This document shows positions 53,757 to 62,672 of a DNA stretch of 64,000 bases, one piece after another. The stretch is from NCBI GenBank assembly GCA_958353395.1, contig CATWSG010000005.1:27525-91524 (forward strand). The letters run 5' to 3'. A program made the translations under genes and the position numbers. Position 1 is the stretch's first letter; every line of letters starts with the position of its first letter. The stretch is from an uncultured Collinsella sp. (GTDB taxonomy: Bacteria > Actinomycetota > Coriobacteriia > Coriobacteriales > Coriobacteriaceae). Under the pieces are notes generated by a model, which was not told the origin of the DNA, did not search any database, and saw only the letters and a program-made list of their open reading frames with translations.

Positions 53757-55418
53757 TTAGTCCGTAGCGAGGTTCTTGGGCGTCACCTGCAGACGGTCGA
53801 CACCCTCATGCTGGCCAATCGAGGCGCGCACGAACTCGCGGAACAGCGGCTGCGGGTTGGTCGGACGGCTCTTGAACTCGGGATGAGCCTGGGTGGCCAC
53901 ATACCACGGATGTACGTCGCGCGGCAGCTCGACCATCTCGACCAGACGCTCGTCGGGTGAAAGACCCGAGATTACCAGACCGGCGTCCTCGAGCTGGTCA
54001 CGGAAGGCGTTGTTGAACTCAAAACGGTGACGGTGACGCTCGTAGACGAGCTCCTCGCCATAGGCCTCGCGAGCGAGGGTATCGGCGGCGAGCTTGCACG
54101 GATAGGCACCCAGACGCATGGTGCCGCCCTTCTCGGTCACGTCCTCCTGCGAGCTCATCAGGTCGATGACACTATACGGGCCATCAGGATCGAACTCGGA
54201 AGAGCTGGCGCCGGCAAGGCCGACGACGTTGCGAGCAAATTCGCACACGGCCACCTGCATACCCAGGCAAATGCCCAGATACGGAATCTTGTGCTCGCGG
54301 GCAAACTCGGCCGCGAGGATCTTGCCCTCCAGGGCGCGCTTGCCAAAGCCGCCAGGGACCAAGATGCCCGAGGCGTCCCCCAGGACCTCGGAGGCATTCT
54401 GCTCGTCGAGGCTCTCGCCATCGACCAGCTGCACGTCAACGTGGCGATCGTAGAACACGCCCGCGTGGTGCAGGGCCTCGATAACCGACAGGTAGGCATC
54501 GGGCAGCTGCGTATACTTACCCACGACGGCGATCTTCACCTTGTCGGCGTGCTGGTTGGCATGGTTCTGCTTGCGCAGGAACTCGTTCCACTGGCTCATG
54601 TCGCGCTCACGCGGGTCCAGACCCAGACGCTCGCAAATGCGCAGGTCAAAGTCCTGCTCGGCGAGCAGCTGCGGAACATCGTAGATGCTCGCGCAGTCCT
54701 CGTTGGTAAAGACACAGTCGGTGTCGACGTCGCAGAAGCTTGCGATCTTGCCGCGGATGGCATCGTCGATATGGTGGTCGGAGCGCAGAACGATAATATC
54801 GGGCTGGATACCAAAGCTGCGGAGCTCCTTGACGGAGTGCTGCGTCGGCTTGGTCTTGACCTCGTGGGCGGCGGCGATATAGGGAACGAGCGACACGTGG
54901 ATGTAGCAGACGTTCTCGGGACCGGCCTCCTTGCGATACTGGCGGATGGCCTCGACAAACGGCTGCGACTCGATGTCACCGATGGTGCCGCCCAACTCAG
55001 TGATGACCACGTCGGAGCCGGTCTGCTCCTCAATACGACGGAACTTATCCTTAATGGCGTTCGTGACGTGCGGAATCACCTGCACGGTGCCGCCCAAAAA
55101 GTCACCGCGACGTTCACGGGCGATCAGGCTCTTATAGATGGCACCAGTCGTAAAGTTGGAATCGCGGGTCAGGTTCTCATCAATAAAGCGCTCGTAGTGG
55201 CCCAGGTCCAGATCGGACTCGTAGCCGTCCTCGGTCACAAAGACCTCGCCATGCTGGAACGGGCTCATGGTGCCGGGGTCGACGTTCAGATACGGGTCGG
55301 CCTTTTGCATCGTTACCTTGTAGCCGCGCGACTTGAGCAGACGGCCCAGCGAGGCCGCGGTAATACCCTTGCCCAGAGACGAAACCACGCCGCCGGTCAC
55401 GAACACATGCTTGGTCAT
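53757..55418 (-). CDS. pyrG: CTP synthase
   Basis: A 553-residue enzyme that makes CTP from UTP with glutamine. The N-terminal synthetase domain (about 1-270) has VFVTGGVVSSLGKGITAASLG. The C-terminal glutaminase domain has LGICLGMQVAVCEFARN with the catalytic Cys and ATQAHPEFKSRP with the catalytic His. xerD follows directly and may be co-transcribed. Confidence 0.96.
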   Translation of the reverse strand: MTKHVFVTGGVVSSLGKGITAASLGRLLKSRGYKVTMQKADPYLNVDPGTMSPFQHGEVFVTEDGYESDLDLGHYERFIDENLTRDSNFTTGAIYKSLIARERRGDFLGGTVQVIPHVTNAIKDKFRRIEEQTGSDVVITELGGTIGDIESQPFVEAIRQYRKEAGPENVCYIHVSLVPYIAAAHEVKTKPTQHSVKELRSFGIQPDIIVLRSDHHIDDAIRGKIASFCDVDTDCVFTNEDCASIYDVPQLLAEQDFDLRICERLGLDPRERDMSQWNEFLRKQNHANQHADKVKIAVVGKYTQLPDAYLSVIEALHHAGVFYDRHVDVQLVDGESLDEQNASEVLGDASGILVPGGFGKRALEGKILAAEFAREHKIPYLGICLGMQVAVCEFARNVVGLAGASSSEFDPDGPYSVIDLMSSQEDVTEKGGTMRLGAYPCKLAADTLAREAYGEELVYERHRHRFEFNNAFRDQLEDAGLVISGLSPDERLVEMVELPRDVHPWYVATQAHPEFKSRPTNPQPLFREFVRASIGQHEGVDRLQVTPKNLATD

Positions 55419-55542
55419 ATTGAGTTACCTGCGCTTCCCGTAGAAGTTGTCCATACACATCTTACGGGTCTTCATTGTAATACTCGCGACGCGCGCCGCA
55501 CACAATTTTTCTTACGCGCAATCGCATTTCTCCATCTCGAAA

Positions 55543-55573
55543 CAAAACGCCGTCCGATTGCCCAGACGGCGTC
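55543..55573 (-). terminator. Terminator of the winged-helix gene
   Basis: ACGCCGTC and GACGGCGT pair around a 10-nt loop and are followed by TTTTGTTT on the minus strand. Confidence 0.8.
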
Positions 55574-55596
55574 GTTTCCACTATGTATGCACCCTG

Positions 55597-55935
55597 TTAT
55601 CGATCGGCGACTTCGTCCTTGATCAAGTCCCGCACGAGCATACCGGCACGGATGCCCTCTAGATACCATTCGCCACGCTCCGTAAGACAAATACCATTTG
55701 CGAGCTGGCCGCCGTCGTCGCTGTAGCGCGAGACGACCTCAATGATGTCTTCGGATTCCAAGCGTTCAATTGCCGCGCGGGCGCGATACGGAGACACCCC
55801 CACACGCTCGGCAAGCGTCTTCCGCGAAAAGCCATAAAATCCGCCGTTGTCTTCGGACTGCTGTGCAATCTCCATCAGCACCTGCACCTCGACACGCTTC
55901 ATATCGTTGACACTCGCACGACCCTTGCCAGCCAT
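55597..55935 (-). CDS. Small winged-helix DNA-binding protein
   Basis: A 112-residue protein. RVEVQVLMEIAQQSEDNG leads into a helix-turn-helix (FSRKTLAERVGVSPYRARAAIERLE) and a wing (DIIEVVSRYSDDG). This is the layout of MarR- or GntR-like minimal regulators; I do not recognise a closer family. The ATG at 55935 has GAGGAGG 6 nt upstream; a longer frame to 56046 is not supported. Targets are unknown. Confidence 0.75.
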   Translation of the reverse strand: MAGKGRASVNDMKRVEVQVLMEIAQQSEDNGGFYGFSRKTLAERVGVSPYRARAAIERLESEDIIEVVSRYSDDGGQLANGICLTERGEWYLEGIRAGMLVRDLIKDEVADR

Positions 55936-56125
55936 GGCAGCCTCCTCAAACCGGGCACGGGCATCACTTGCACCGTGCGCGACCGGCACACCCCATGATG
56001 GCCGGCAACATCCATCATGCGGCATCCCCGCAAAAGGATGAAACAATTAGGGTTATTGTATACCGCCCAAATCGCTTATAGGCAGGTAAACGGCCTAATT
56101 TTAGGTTAAACGGTAGCTTTGTTGA

Positions 56126-56166
56126 TAAAAGGGGCACACCGAATGTATATCCGATGCGCCCCTTTC
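56126..56166 (-). terminator. DUF1846 gene terminator
   Basis: AAAGGGGCGCATCGG and CCGGTGTG-like CGGTGTGCCCCTTTT pair with a 9-nt loop; T-rich at the 3' side on the minus strand. Confidence 0.85.
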
Positions 56167-56184
56167 AGACCAATTTATCCAGGC

Positions 56185-57666
56185 TTAGCGGTGGAAGAAG
56201 CCACGGCGCTCGAACTTAGGCTCGCAGCACACGTTGATGCCCAGCTTGCGCAGCACCGTCTCGTCCGTCGGCGAGATGATCACGCTAAAGAAGGCATCGC
56301 AGCCACGCAGCTGCTCCAGGCCCGAAAGGACGCGGGCCGCCGTCTCGCTCGTTGCCGAGGTGATCGAGAGCGCCATAAGCGTCTCGTCGGTGTGCAGGCG
56401 CGGGTTCTTGCTACCCAGGAAATGCGTCTTGAGCTTGCTGATAGGCTCGATCGCCTCATCGCTAATGACCTCGAGCTCAAGGTCAACGCCCGAGACATGC
56501 TTAAGTGCATTCATGATGAGCGAGCTCGCGGCGCCCAGGCGCGTGGAAGTCTTGCCGGTCACCACGGAGCCGTCGGGCATGACCATGGCGCCTACGGGGC
56601 CACCCGTCAGCTGCTCCCTGGTAAGGGCGGCCGAGCGTGCCGGCGAGTAATTCTTGTCGATACCAGCCTTCTTCATAATGATCTTGAGACGGTCGACTTG
56701 CTCATCGCCCACGCCGGTACGGCGCACATTTTCGACCGCGGTAAAGTAGCGGCGGACGATCTCCATCTTGGAAGCGTCGCGGCAGGCATCGTCATCGGTG
56801 ATGGCAAAACCGACCATGTTGACGCCCATGTCGGTGGGGCTCTGGTAGGGGCTCTTGCCCAGGATCTTTTCCATCAGGGCACGGACCACCGGGAAAGCCT
56901 CGACGTCACGGTTGTAGTTGACCGTGGTCTTGTTGTAGGCCTCCAAGTGGAAGGAATCGATGATGTTGGCATCGTCGAGGTCGGCCGTGGCGGCCTCATA
57001 GGCGATATTGACTGGGTGCGTGAGGGGCAGATTCCAGACCGGGAAAGTCTCAAACTTGGCGTAGCCGGCGGCGGTGCCGTGCTTGTGCTCGTGATAGAGC
57101 TGAGACAGGCAGGTGGCGAGCTTGCCCGAGCCAGGGCCGGGCGCTGTCACGACGACGAGCGGACGAGTGGTCTCGACAAACTCGTTCTTGCCATAGCCGT
57201 CGTCGGACACGATCAGGTCGACGTCGTGCGGATAGCCCTCGATGGGATAGTGCAGCTTGGCAGGAATGCCGAGCGCGTTCAGGCGATTGCGGAACACATC
57301 GGCGGCGGGCTGGCCGGCGTACTGGGTGATAACCACGGCCGCGACAGCAAAACCGTTGCCGCGGAACAGGTCGACCAGGCGCAAGACGTCCTCGTCATAG
57401 GTAATACCCAGGTCACCGCGAGCCTTGTTCTTCTCGATGTGGTTCGCGTTAATGGCGATGACGACCTCGACGTCGTCGGCAATGCTCTTGAGCATGCGAA
57501 ACTTGCTGTCCGGCTCAAAACCCGGCAGCACGCGGCTCGCGTGATAGTCGTCAAACAGCTTGCCGCCAAACTCCAAATACAGCTTGCCGCCAAACTGCGA
57601 GATGCGCTCCTTAATATGAGCGGCCTGCAGCTCGATATACTTCGCGTTGTCGAAACCCTGGCGCAT
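56185..57666 (-). CDS. DUF1846 family protein
   Basis: A 493-residue cytoplasmic protein of the DUF1846 family, widespread in Firmicutes and Actinobacteria. It begins MRQGFDNAKYIELQ and contains LYLEFGGKLFDDYHASRVLPGF, TAPGPGSGKLATCLSQLYHE (a P-loop-like GPGSGKLAT segment) and KNPRLHTDETLMALSI. The function is not established. The start ATG at 57664-57666 has GGGAG 5 nt upstream. Element E3 lies about 165 nt upstream in the opposite orientation. Confidence 0.88.
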   Translation of the reverse strand: MRQGFDNAKYIELQAAHIKERISQFGGKLYLEFGGKLFDDYHASRVLPGFEPDSKFRMLKSIADDVEVVIAINANHIEKNKARGDLGITYDEDVLRLVDLFRGNGFAVAAVVITQYAGQPAADVFRNRLNALGIPAKLHYPIEGYPHDVDLIVSDDGYGKNEFVETTRPLVVVTAPGPGSGKLATCLSQLYHEHKHGTAAGYAKFETFPVWNLPLTHPVNIAYEAATADLDDANIIDSFHLEAYNKTTVNYNRDVEAFPVVRALMEKILGKSPYQSPTDMGVNMVGFAITDDDACRDASKMEIVRRYFTAVENVRRTGVGDEQVDRLKIIMKKAGIDKNYSPARSAALTREQLTGGPVGAMVMPDGSVVTGKTSTRLGAASSLIMNALKHVSGVDLELEVISDEAIEPISKLKTHFLGSKNPRLHTDETLMALSITSATSETAARVLSGLEQLRGCDAFFSVIISPTDETVLRKLGINVCCEPKFERRGFFHR

Positions 57667-57830
57667 ATATGGCTCCCGTCCCGTTTCCATTTAATGTTCT
57701 AGGCGATTATAACGGAGCCCGCCCTCCCCGATACCCAGACCATCAACAGGCACCAACCAAACACGCCCACCGCAACTTCCCCTTTTTGGTTCAAACAAAC
57801 CTGGCCTTTGTATCAATAATGGAAACGTCA

Positions 57831-57991
57831 CAGGTGGAGCATAAGTCAGCGAAAGCCCGCCAGAGCGAGCAAGGTGACGTGAAAGAGGAGGGCATAGGCC
57901 TTTTGGCCATGCCCGACGATTGAACGTCAGATTGCCGCTCTGGCGGGCTTGCAGCGTCGAGTGGTTCCGGCGTTTGGTAAAACGCCGGAAC
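57831..57991 (+). repeat. Structured intergenic element, copy 3 (E3)
   Basis: P1 pairs 57855-57872 with 57932-57948 (one bulged A at 57868). P2 pairs GACGT 57876-57880 with ACGTC 57924-57928. P3 pairs GGGCAT-A-GGCC 57890-57900 with GGCCATGCCC 57905-57914 around TTTT. A 3' hairpin (about 57964-57991) has the same TTTGGTAAAA loop as copy 2 but a different, still complementary stem. Compared with copies 1 and 2, both P1 and P2 have changed on both strands with pairing kept. Confidence 0.87.
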
Positions 57992-57999
57992 ACAAGAGC

Positions 58000-58132
58000 G
58001 CCCCCTCCCGCGCACGGAACGGGAGGGGGCTAAAGGTAGGAGTCTACCGGTGGGTTGACCCCACCGGACAGACGATGACCAGGTGATCCTCTACAGGATC
58101 GTCAAGGTTTCCGTGGGGTACCCGTTGGGTAC
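58000..58132 (-). terminator. Tandem hairpins at the 3' end of the antiporter gene
   Basis: Read on the minus strand after the stop: GTACCC/GGGTAC (58110-58130), GATCCT/AGGATC (about 58083-58101), CCGGTGGG/CCCACCGG (about 58047-58067), then a strong CCCCCTCCCG/CGGGAGGGGG stem (58000-58030). The last one is probably the terminator although its T-run is poor. The run of four hairpins is unusual and may stabilise the mRNA. Confidence 0.55.
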
Positions 58133-59611
58133 TTAGAGCAACACGCAAGCGACGGTCAGGATGATGGCGCAGACGACGGAGAGCGCGACGATGAGCTTAA
58201 GGGCAAACTTGAGCCAGGTCGTCCACTCGATCTTGGCCAGGGCGAGACCGCCCATGATGGCACCGGAGGTCGGGGTGAACAGGTTCACGACACCGATGGC
58301 GGCGGAGAAGATCATGACCATGACCTCGGGCGAGAAGCCGAGCTTAACAGCCAGCGGTCCCATGATGGGCATGGAGACGGTGGCCATACCAGAGGTCGAG
58401 GGGATCAGGAAGGACAGGCCGAAGTAGACCAGGAAGCTCATGGGAGCGAAGATCACGCCGGACAGGCCAGCCAGGGCATTGGCGGCAGCGTCGAGGACGA
58501 AGACGTCGAGGCCGGTGTTAGCCATGAGGACGGAGATACCACGGGCGAGGGCGATGACGAGAACAACGGACATCATGTCGGCAGCGCCGGTGATGAAGGT
58601 GTTAACGATCTGCTTCTCGGACAGGCCGCCGATGATACCGATCAGGACGGCCATGAGGAAGAACCAGGTGGAAGCCTCGTCGAAGTACCACTGGCCAATG
58701 GGCAGGCCGGTGATCAGGGCAGACCAGCCCTGGACGACGGCGTTACCGTCGGCGTCGTAGACAGCGCCAGCGTCGAAGAAGTTGGCGACGCCCTCGTTGA
58801 GGTCGGCCAGCGGGATGAAGCCGACGATCATGACGACGAAGGTGAAGGCGAAGGCGATCAGAACACCCTTCTGACGACCAGTGAGCTTGACCTCCTTGTG
58901 GACCTCGGAAGCAGCCTTGCCGTGAGCCTCTTCGGCGTCCTTAAGCTCCTGCATCGACAGGATGGTGGAACCCTTGTCAGCCTTGACCTTCTTGGCATAG
59001 TTCATCACGAAGACAATGGACATAGCGGTAGTGACAATCCACAGGACGGCACCAAGGCCGATGATGATGGACTGGTTGACCTCAATGCCAACGCCGGTCA
59101 GAGCGTCGACGGCAGCGCCGACGGCGAACGGGTTAACCGTGGAGCCCAGGCAGCCGCAGCCAGCGCCGAGCAGGACGGTAGCGGCGCCGACCATGGGGTC
59201 GAAGCCAGCGGCCATCATGGTAGCGGCGAGCAGGGCGTAAAAGGGAACGGTCTCCTCGCACATACCATAGGTGGTACCACCGAGGGAGAAGATGAGCATC
59301 AGCACGGGAATGAGCATGATCTCGTTACCCTTAAGCTTCTGCACCAGGACGGCGATACCGTTGTCCAGAGCGCCGGTCTCGGTCATCATGCCGAGGAAGC
59401 CGCCCAGGATCATAACGAAGAGGCAGACGGGCAGAGCGTCAGCGAAGCCCTTAATCGGGGCGGTGCAGAAATCGCTCAGGCGGGCTGCGGTAACCGCGCC
59501 GCCGGACGTGCCGGAGACGATAACGGTAATCACTGCAACAATTGCCAGCAGAGCTAGAAGAATGGTGAACGATGAAGGCATACCGCGCTTTTTCTTAGCG
59601 GTCTCAGTCAT
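58133..59611 (-). CDS. YfcC family transporter, probable arginine/ornithine antiporter
   Basis: A 492-residue membrane protein with about twelve helices of the YfcC/ArcD-related superfamily. GGTTYGMCEETVPFYALLAATMMAAGFDPM, GCLGSTVNPFAVG and SFLIPSTSGMATVSMPIMGPLA are the conserved discontinuous-helix motifs. It is downstream of arcA and ornithine carbamoyltransferase in the same direction, which points to arginine/ornithine exchange; substrate assignment is by context. The second of two close ATGs (59611) is chosen because AAGGGGGG then lies 9 nt upstream. Confidence 0.82.
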   Translation of the reverse strand: MTETAKKKRGMPSSFTILLALLAIVAVITVIVSGTSGGAVTAARLSDFCTAPIKGFADALPVCLFVMILGGFLGMMTETGALDNGIAVLVQKLKGNEIMLIPVLMLIFSLGGTTYGMCEETVPFYALLAATMMAAGFDPMVGAATVLLGAGCGCLGSTVNPFAVGAAVDALTGVGIEVNQSIIIGLGAVLWIVTTAMSIVFVMNYAKKVKADKGSTILSMQELKDAEEAHGKAASEVHKEVKLTGRQKGVLIAFAFTFVVMIVGFIPLADLNEGVANFFDAGAVYDADGNAVVQGWSALITGLPIGQWYFDEASTWFFLMAVLIGIIGGLSEKQIVNTFITGAADMMSVVLVIALARGISVLMANTGLDVFVLDAAANALAGLSGVIFAPMSFLVYFGLSFLIPSTSGMATVSMPIMGPLAVKLGFSPEVMVMIFSAAIGVVNLFTPTSGAIMGGLALAKIEWTTWLKFALKLIVALSVVCAIILTVACVLL

Positions 59612-59705
59612 GGTTCTCATCCCCCCTTCATAAATCATTTAACTTTCTCGCGCGAAGCGGATCTTCCGTGCCGTGCCCACCGCCCGACGCGAGATATTTA
59701 CCAGA

Positions 59706-59742
59706 CAAAGCCGCTCGGGGTGTGCAGCAATACACCCCGAGC
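59706..59742 (-). terminator. Hairpin after ornithine carbamoyltransferase
   Basis: GCTCGGGGTGT and ACACCCCGAGC form an 11-bp stem with an 8-nt loop; on the minus strand GGCTTTG follows. It may reduce read-through into the antiporter gene. Confidence 0.7.
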
Positions 59743-59758
59743 GAGATGCTAGATGCTC

Positions 59759-60754
59759 TTACTTGAGCGTGGCGTACATGACAGCCTTGATGGTGTGCAT
59801 GCGGTTCTCGGCCTCGTCGAAGACCTTGGAAGCGGGGCTCTCGAAGACCTCGTCGGTAACCTCCTGCTCGGTGATGCCGAACTGCTCACACTTCTCGGCG
59901 CCAATCGTGGTGTTGGTGTCATGGAAGCTGGGCAGGCAGTGCAGGAAGATGGCGCCCGGGTTGGCCATAGCCATGACCTCGGAGGTAACGCGATACGGGG
60001 TGAGCTGAGCGATGCGCTCGGCCCAGACCTCGTCGGGCTCGCCCATGGAGACCCACACATCGGTGTAGATAACGTCGGCACCGGTGACGCCGTCCTTGAC
60101 GTCAGTGGTCAGCTTGATGGTGCAGCCGTTAGCCTCGGCGATGGGCTTGCAGGCCTCGATGACATCGTCAGCGGGCATGCACTCCTCGGGGCCGCAGGCC
60201 ACGAAGTTCATACCGAGCTTGGAGCAGACGACCATGAGGGAGCGAGCGACGTTGTTCTTGCAGTCGCCCATGAAGACGAGAGTCTTGCCCTTGATGTCGT
60301 AGTTGAAGTTCTCCTGGACGGTCAGGATATCGGCGAGCATCTGGGTGGGATGCCACTCGGTGGTCAGGCCGTTCCAGACAGGCACGCCGGACTTAGCAGC
60401 GAGCTCCTCGACGTCGTCCTGGGCAAAGCCACGGAACTCGATGCCGTCATACATGCGGCCGAGAACGCGGGCGGTGTCCTCGATGGACTCCTTCTTGCCC
60501 ATCTGCGACGAACCGGGATCGAGGTAGGTCACGCCCATGCCCAGGTCCATGCCGCCGACCTCGAAGGCGCAGCGGGTACGAGTGGAGGTCTTCTGGAAGA
60601 GCAGAACGATGTTCTTGCCCTCGAGATAGCGGTGCGGAACGCCAGCGCGCTTCATGTCCTTGAAGTTCTTGGAGAGCTTGAGCAGGTACTCGATCTCCTC
60701 GGTGGAGAGGTCGAGGAGCTTGAGGAAGCTACGGCCGGAGAGGTTAACACCCAT
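59759..60754 (-). CDS. argF: Ornithine carbamoyltransferase (probably catabolic)
   Basis: A 331-residue transferase of the ATCase/OTCase family. It has the carbamoyl phosphate motif STRTR, the ornithine loop segment HPTQMLADILT, VWVSMGEP and HCLPSFHD (HCLPAFHD in most). In the arginine deiminase pathway it converts citrulline and phosphate to ornithine and carbamoyl phosphate (ArcB); the same enzyme could serve arginine synthesis, since argG and argH are present elsewhere and no other copy is visible. GAAAGGA lies 8 nt before the ATG at 60754. It lies 105 nt after arcA. Confidence 0.94.
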   Translation of the reverse strand: MGVNLSGRSFLKLLDLSTEEIEYLLKLSKNFKDMKRAGVPHRYLEGKNIVLLFQKTSTRTRCAFEVGGMDLGMGVTYLDPGSSQMGKKESIEDTARVLGRMYDGIEFRGFAQDDVEELAAKSGVPVWNGLTTEWHPTQMLADILTVQENFNYDIKGKTLVFMGDCKNNVARSLMVVCSKLGMNFVACGPEECMPADDVIEACKPIAEANGCTIKLTTDVKDGVTGADVIYTDVWVSMGEPDEVWAERIAQLTPYRVTSEVMAMANPGAIFLHCLPSFHDTNTTIGAEKCEQFGITEQEVTDEVFESPASKVFDEAENRMHTIKAVMYATLK

Positions 60755-60818
60755 GGTTCGATTCCTTTCGAAGAAATGAATTACGTAAGTATTAGTGTTG
60801 CCCGTTTGACGGGCGAAA

Positions 60819-60847
60819 CCGGTGCGGTTGTAGGGGGACCGCACCGG
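60819..60847 (-). terminator. Intercistronic hairpin arcA - carbamoyltransferase
   Basis: CCGGTGCGGT and ACCGCACCGG form a 10-bp stem followed by TTTCGCC on the minus strand, just after the arcA stop. It may act as a partial terminator that sets the ratio of the two enzymes or as an mRNA 3' cap. Confidence 0.55.
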
Positions 60848-60859
60848 AAACGGAAAGAC

Positions 60860-62101
60860 TTAGAGGTCCTCGCGCCAGAAGGGCATGCTCATGCAGCGCG
60901 GGCCGCCGCGGCCGCGGGAGAGCTCGGCGGAGGGCACGACGAGAAGGTCCAGGCCCTCCTTGTACAGCACGTCGTTGGTGACGGTGTTGCGGGCGTAGAC
61001 GCAGATCTTGCCGGGCTCGACGCACAGGGTGTTGGAGCCGTCGTTCCACTGCTCGCGGGAGGCCGCGATCGGGTCGCCGCCGCCGCAGGGGATCAGCTTG
61101 ACCTGGTCGACGCCGGTGGCGTCCTCCAGGACGTGCTCGAGGGTGTCCTCGATCAGGCGGATGTTCACGTCGCCCGGGTTCTTGCCGGCGGTCAGCTCGT
61201 AGACGCGCAGGGTGCCCATGATGGCGGGGTGGATCGTGAACTTATCGACGTCGATCTGGGTGAAGACCGTGTCGAGGTGCATGAAGGCGCGCGAGACCGG
61301 GATGTCGAAGGCCAGGATGCGCTCGACCTTGGAGTCGGAGTTCCAGAAGATGTTCTGGGCCATGACGTCGATAGCTGCGGCCTGGGTGCGCTGGGAGATG
61401 CCGACGGCGAGGGTCTTCTCGTTGATGTTCAGCACGTCGCCGCCCTCGGTGTGGAACTGGCAGTCGCGGCGGAAGTACAGGGAGACGTCCTTGTAGTCGG
61501 GGTGGTACTTGAAGACGTACTTGCCGTACAGGGTCTCGCGGTTGCGGGTGACCGAGTACATGCGGTTGAGGTTGACGCCCTCGCCGACGACCGCGAACGG
61601 GTCGCGGGTGAAGTAGAGGTTGGGCATCGGGTCGATGATCAGGTCGGACTCGGACTCGGAGTTGACCAGGGAGTCGAGGGTCGTGGACGCCGTGAGGGGC
61701 AGGTCGATCTCGGCCTTGGTCATGCCGGCCATGGTCTTCTTGACGAACTCGAGGTTGTCCTCGATGGAGTCCAGCTTCTCGCGGACGATCTGCGGCATGT
61801 GCTGGCCGCGGATGCCGGCCTCGGCGATGTACTGGTCGGTGAACTCGGCGCGGGCGCCGGGGACCTGGTCGAACACCTCGGCGACGAGGTTCTCGAGGTA
61901 GAGGACCTCCACGCCCTGGTCCCTCAGGATCTGGGCGAAGGTGTCGTGCTCCTGCTGTGCGACCTCCAGGAACGGGACGTCGTCGAACAGGAGTCGCTCG
62001 AGCTCGTCGGGCGGCAGGTTGAGGAGCTCGTCGCCGGGGCGGTGCAGGCAGACCTTCCTGAGCTTGCCGATCTCGGAAGGCACGTGCAGACCTTTCGTCA
62101 T
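60860..62101 (-). CDS. arcA: Arginine deiminase
   Basis: A 413-residue guanidino-modifying enzyme that hydrolyses arginine to citrulline and ammonia, the first step of arginine fermentation. Catalytic segments are FTRDPFAVVGEGV, HTEGGDVLNIN (His/Glu), HLDTVFTQID and the nucleophilic cysteine in GGPRCMSMPF near the C-terminus. GGAGG lies 3-4 nt before the ATG, with GAAAGG further up. Codon choice is unusually biased to the preferred C/G-ending codons, suggesting high expression. A second copy ends at 63947. Confidence 0.97.
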   Translation of the reverse strand: MTKGLHVPSEIGKLRKVCLHRPGDELLNLPPDELERLLFDDVPFLEVAQQEHDTFAQILRDQGVEVLYLENLVAEVFDQVPGARAEFTDQYIAEAGIRGQHMPQIVREKLDSIEDNLEFVKKTMAGMTKAEIDLPLTASTTLDSLVNSESESDLIIDPMPNLYFTRDPFAVVGEGVNLNRMYSVTRNRETLYGKYVFKYHPDYKDVSLYFRRDCQFHTEGGDVLNINEKTLAVGISQRTQAAAIDVMAQNIFWNSDSKVERILAFDIPVSRAFMHLDTVFTQIDVDKFTIHPAIMGTLRVYELTAGKNPGDVNIRLIEDTLEHVLEDATGVDQVKLIPCGGGDPIAASREQWNDGSNTLCVEPGKICVYARNTVTNDVLYKEGLDLLVVPSAELSRGRGGPRCMSMPFWREDL

Positions 62102-62585
62102 GGCCTCCTACCTTTCTTTCGGGCCCCTGTCAGGGCCGATTCGTTAGCGCCCCTCCGTGTGAGGCGTTATTGCTGACGACATATTTATATCCAAAATCAG
62201 TTCATACTTCCACCTCGCCCCCGAACGGTTTTATATGAGGGGTGAACGGCATACACATATACTTCACGCATGGCACACTTTGATTTAATAAAGTTTATTT
62301 ACGTGCTTAAACGCGTTTTCAATCCAGATAGCAAATGGAACTAAACTTTATTAAACCACCCTCAAATTGCATATTTCCAATAAAGATATGAATAGAATTA
62401 GCGATTCATACCGCGTCTCAACCATTTTCATTTTTATTCAGAAAAAAGTTTATCCTATTCATTTCTGGTAACAAATTACCGTTTACCAGACGCTTGATAC
62501 CGTTCACCGGAAGCTCAGTATAAGGCCCATCGGATACCGGCTCGCCTTACGGCCTCATTTGTAACAACTTGACTTCTCGGTATAG
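62102..62585 (-). promoter_or_regulatory. AT-rich arcA control region
   Basis: A 480-nt spacer far richer in A/T than the rest of the window. A TATAAAT -10-like element lies at 62183-62189. TTTAATAAAGTTTA (62284-62297) and its perfect complement TAAACTTTATTAAA (62342-62355) form a spaced inverted repeat. Near 62387-62410, TATGAAT and ATTCATA face each other over 10 nt (ARG-box-like arms). GGTAA-CAAA-TTACC lies at 62467-62480. No gene was seen. Confidence 0.5.
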
Positions 62586-62620
62586 AAAAACAGACCCGCT
62601 CCCCTCTTGGGAAACGGGTC
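62586..62620 (-). terminator. Aminotransferase terminator
   Basis: ACCCGTTTCCC and GGGAGCGGGT pair with a 5-nt loop and are followed by GTTTTTCTA on the minus strand. Confidence 0.88.
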
Positions 62621-62672
62621 AGTTATCGATAATCGTAGACAGATTTGAGCGGCTTTGAGAGCCGTCGGAATC

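Noticed and set aside
59753..62176. An 807-codon open frame on the plus strand opposite arcA and the carbamoyltransferase gene
   Set aside because: It is the mirror of two well-supported genes with strong GC3 bias; its translation is Val/Leu/Gly/Asp-rich with no domain, and no RBS fits.
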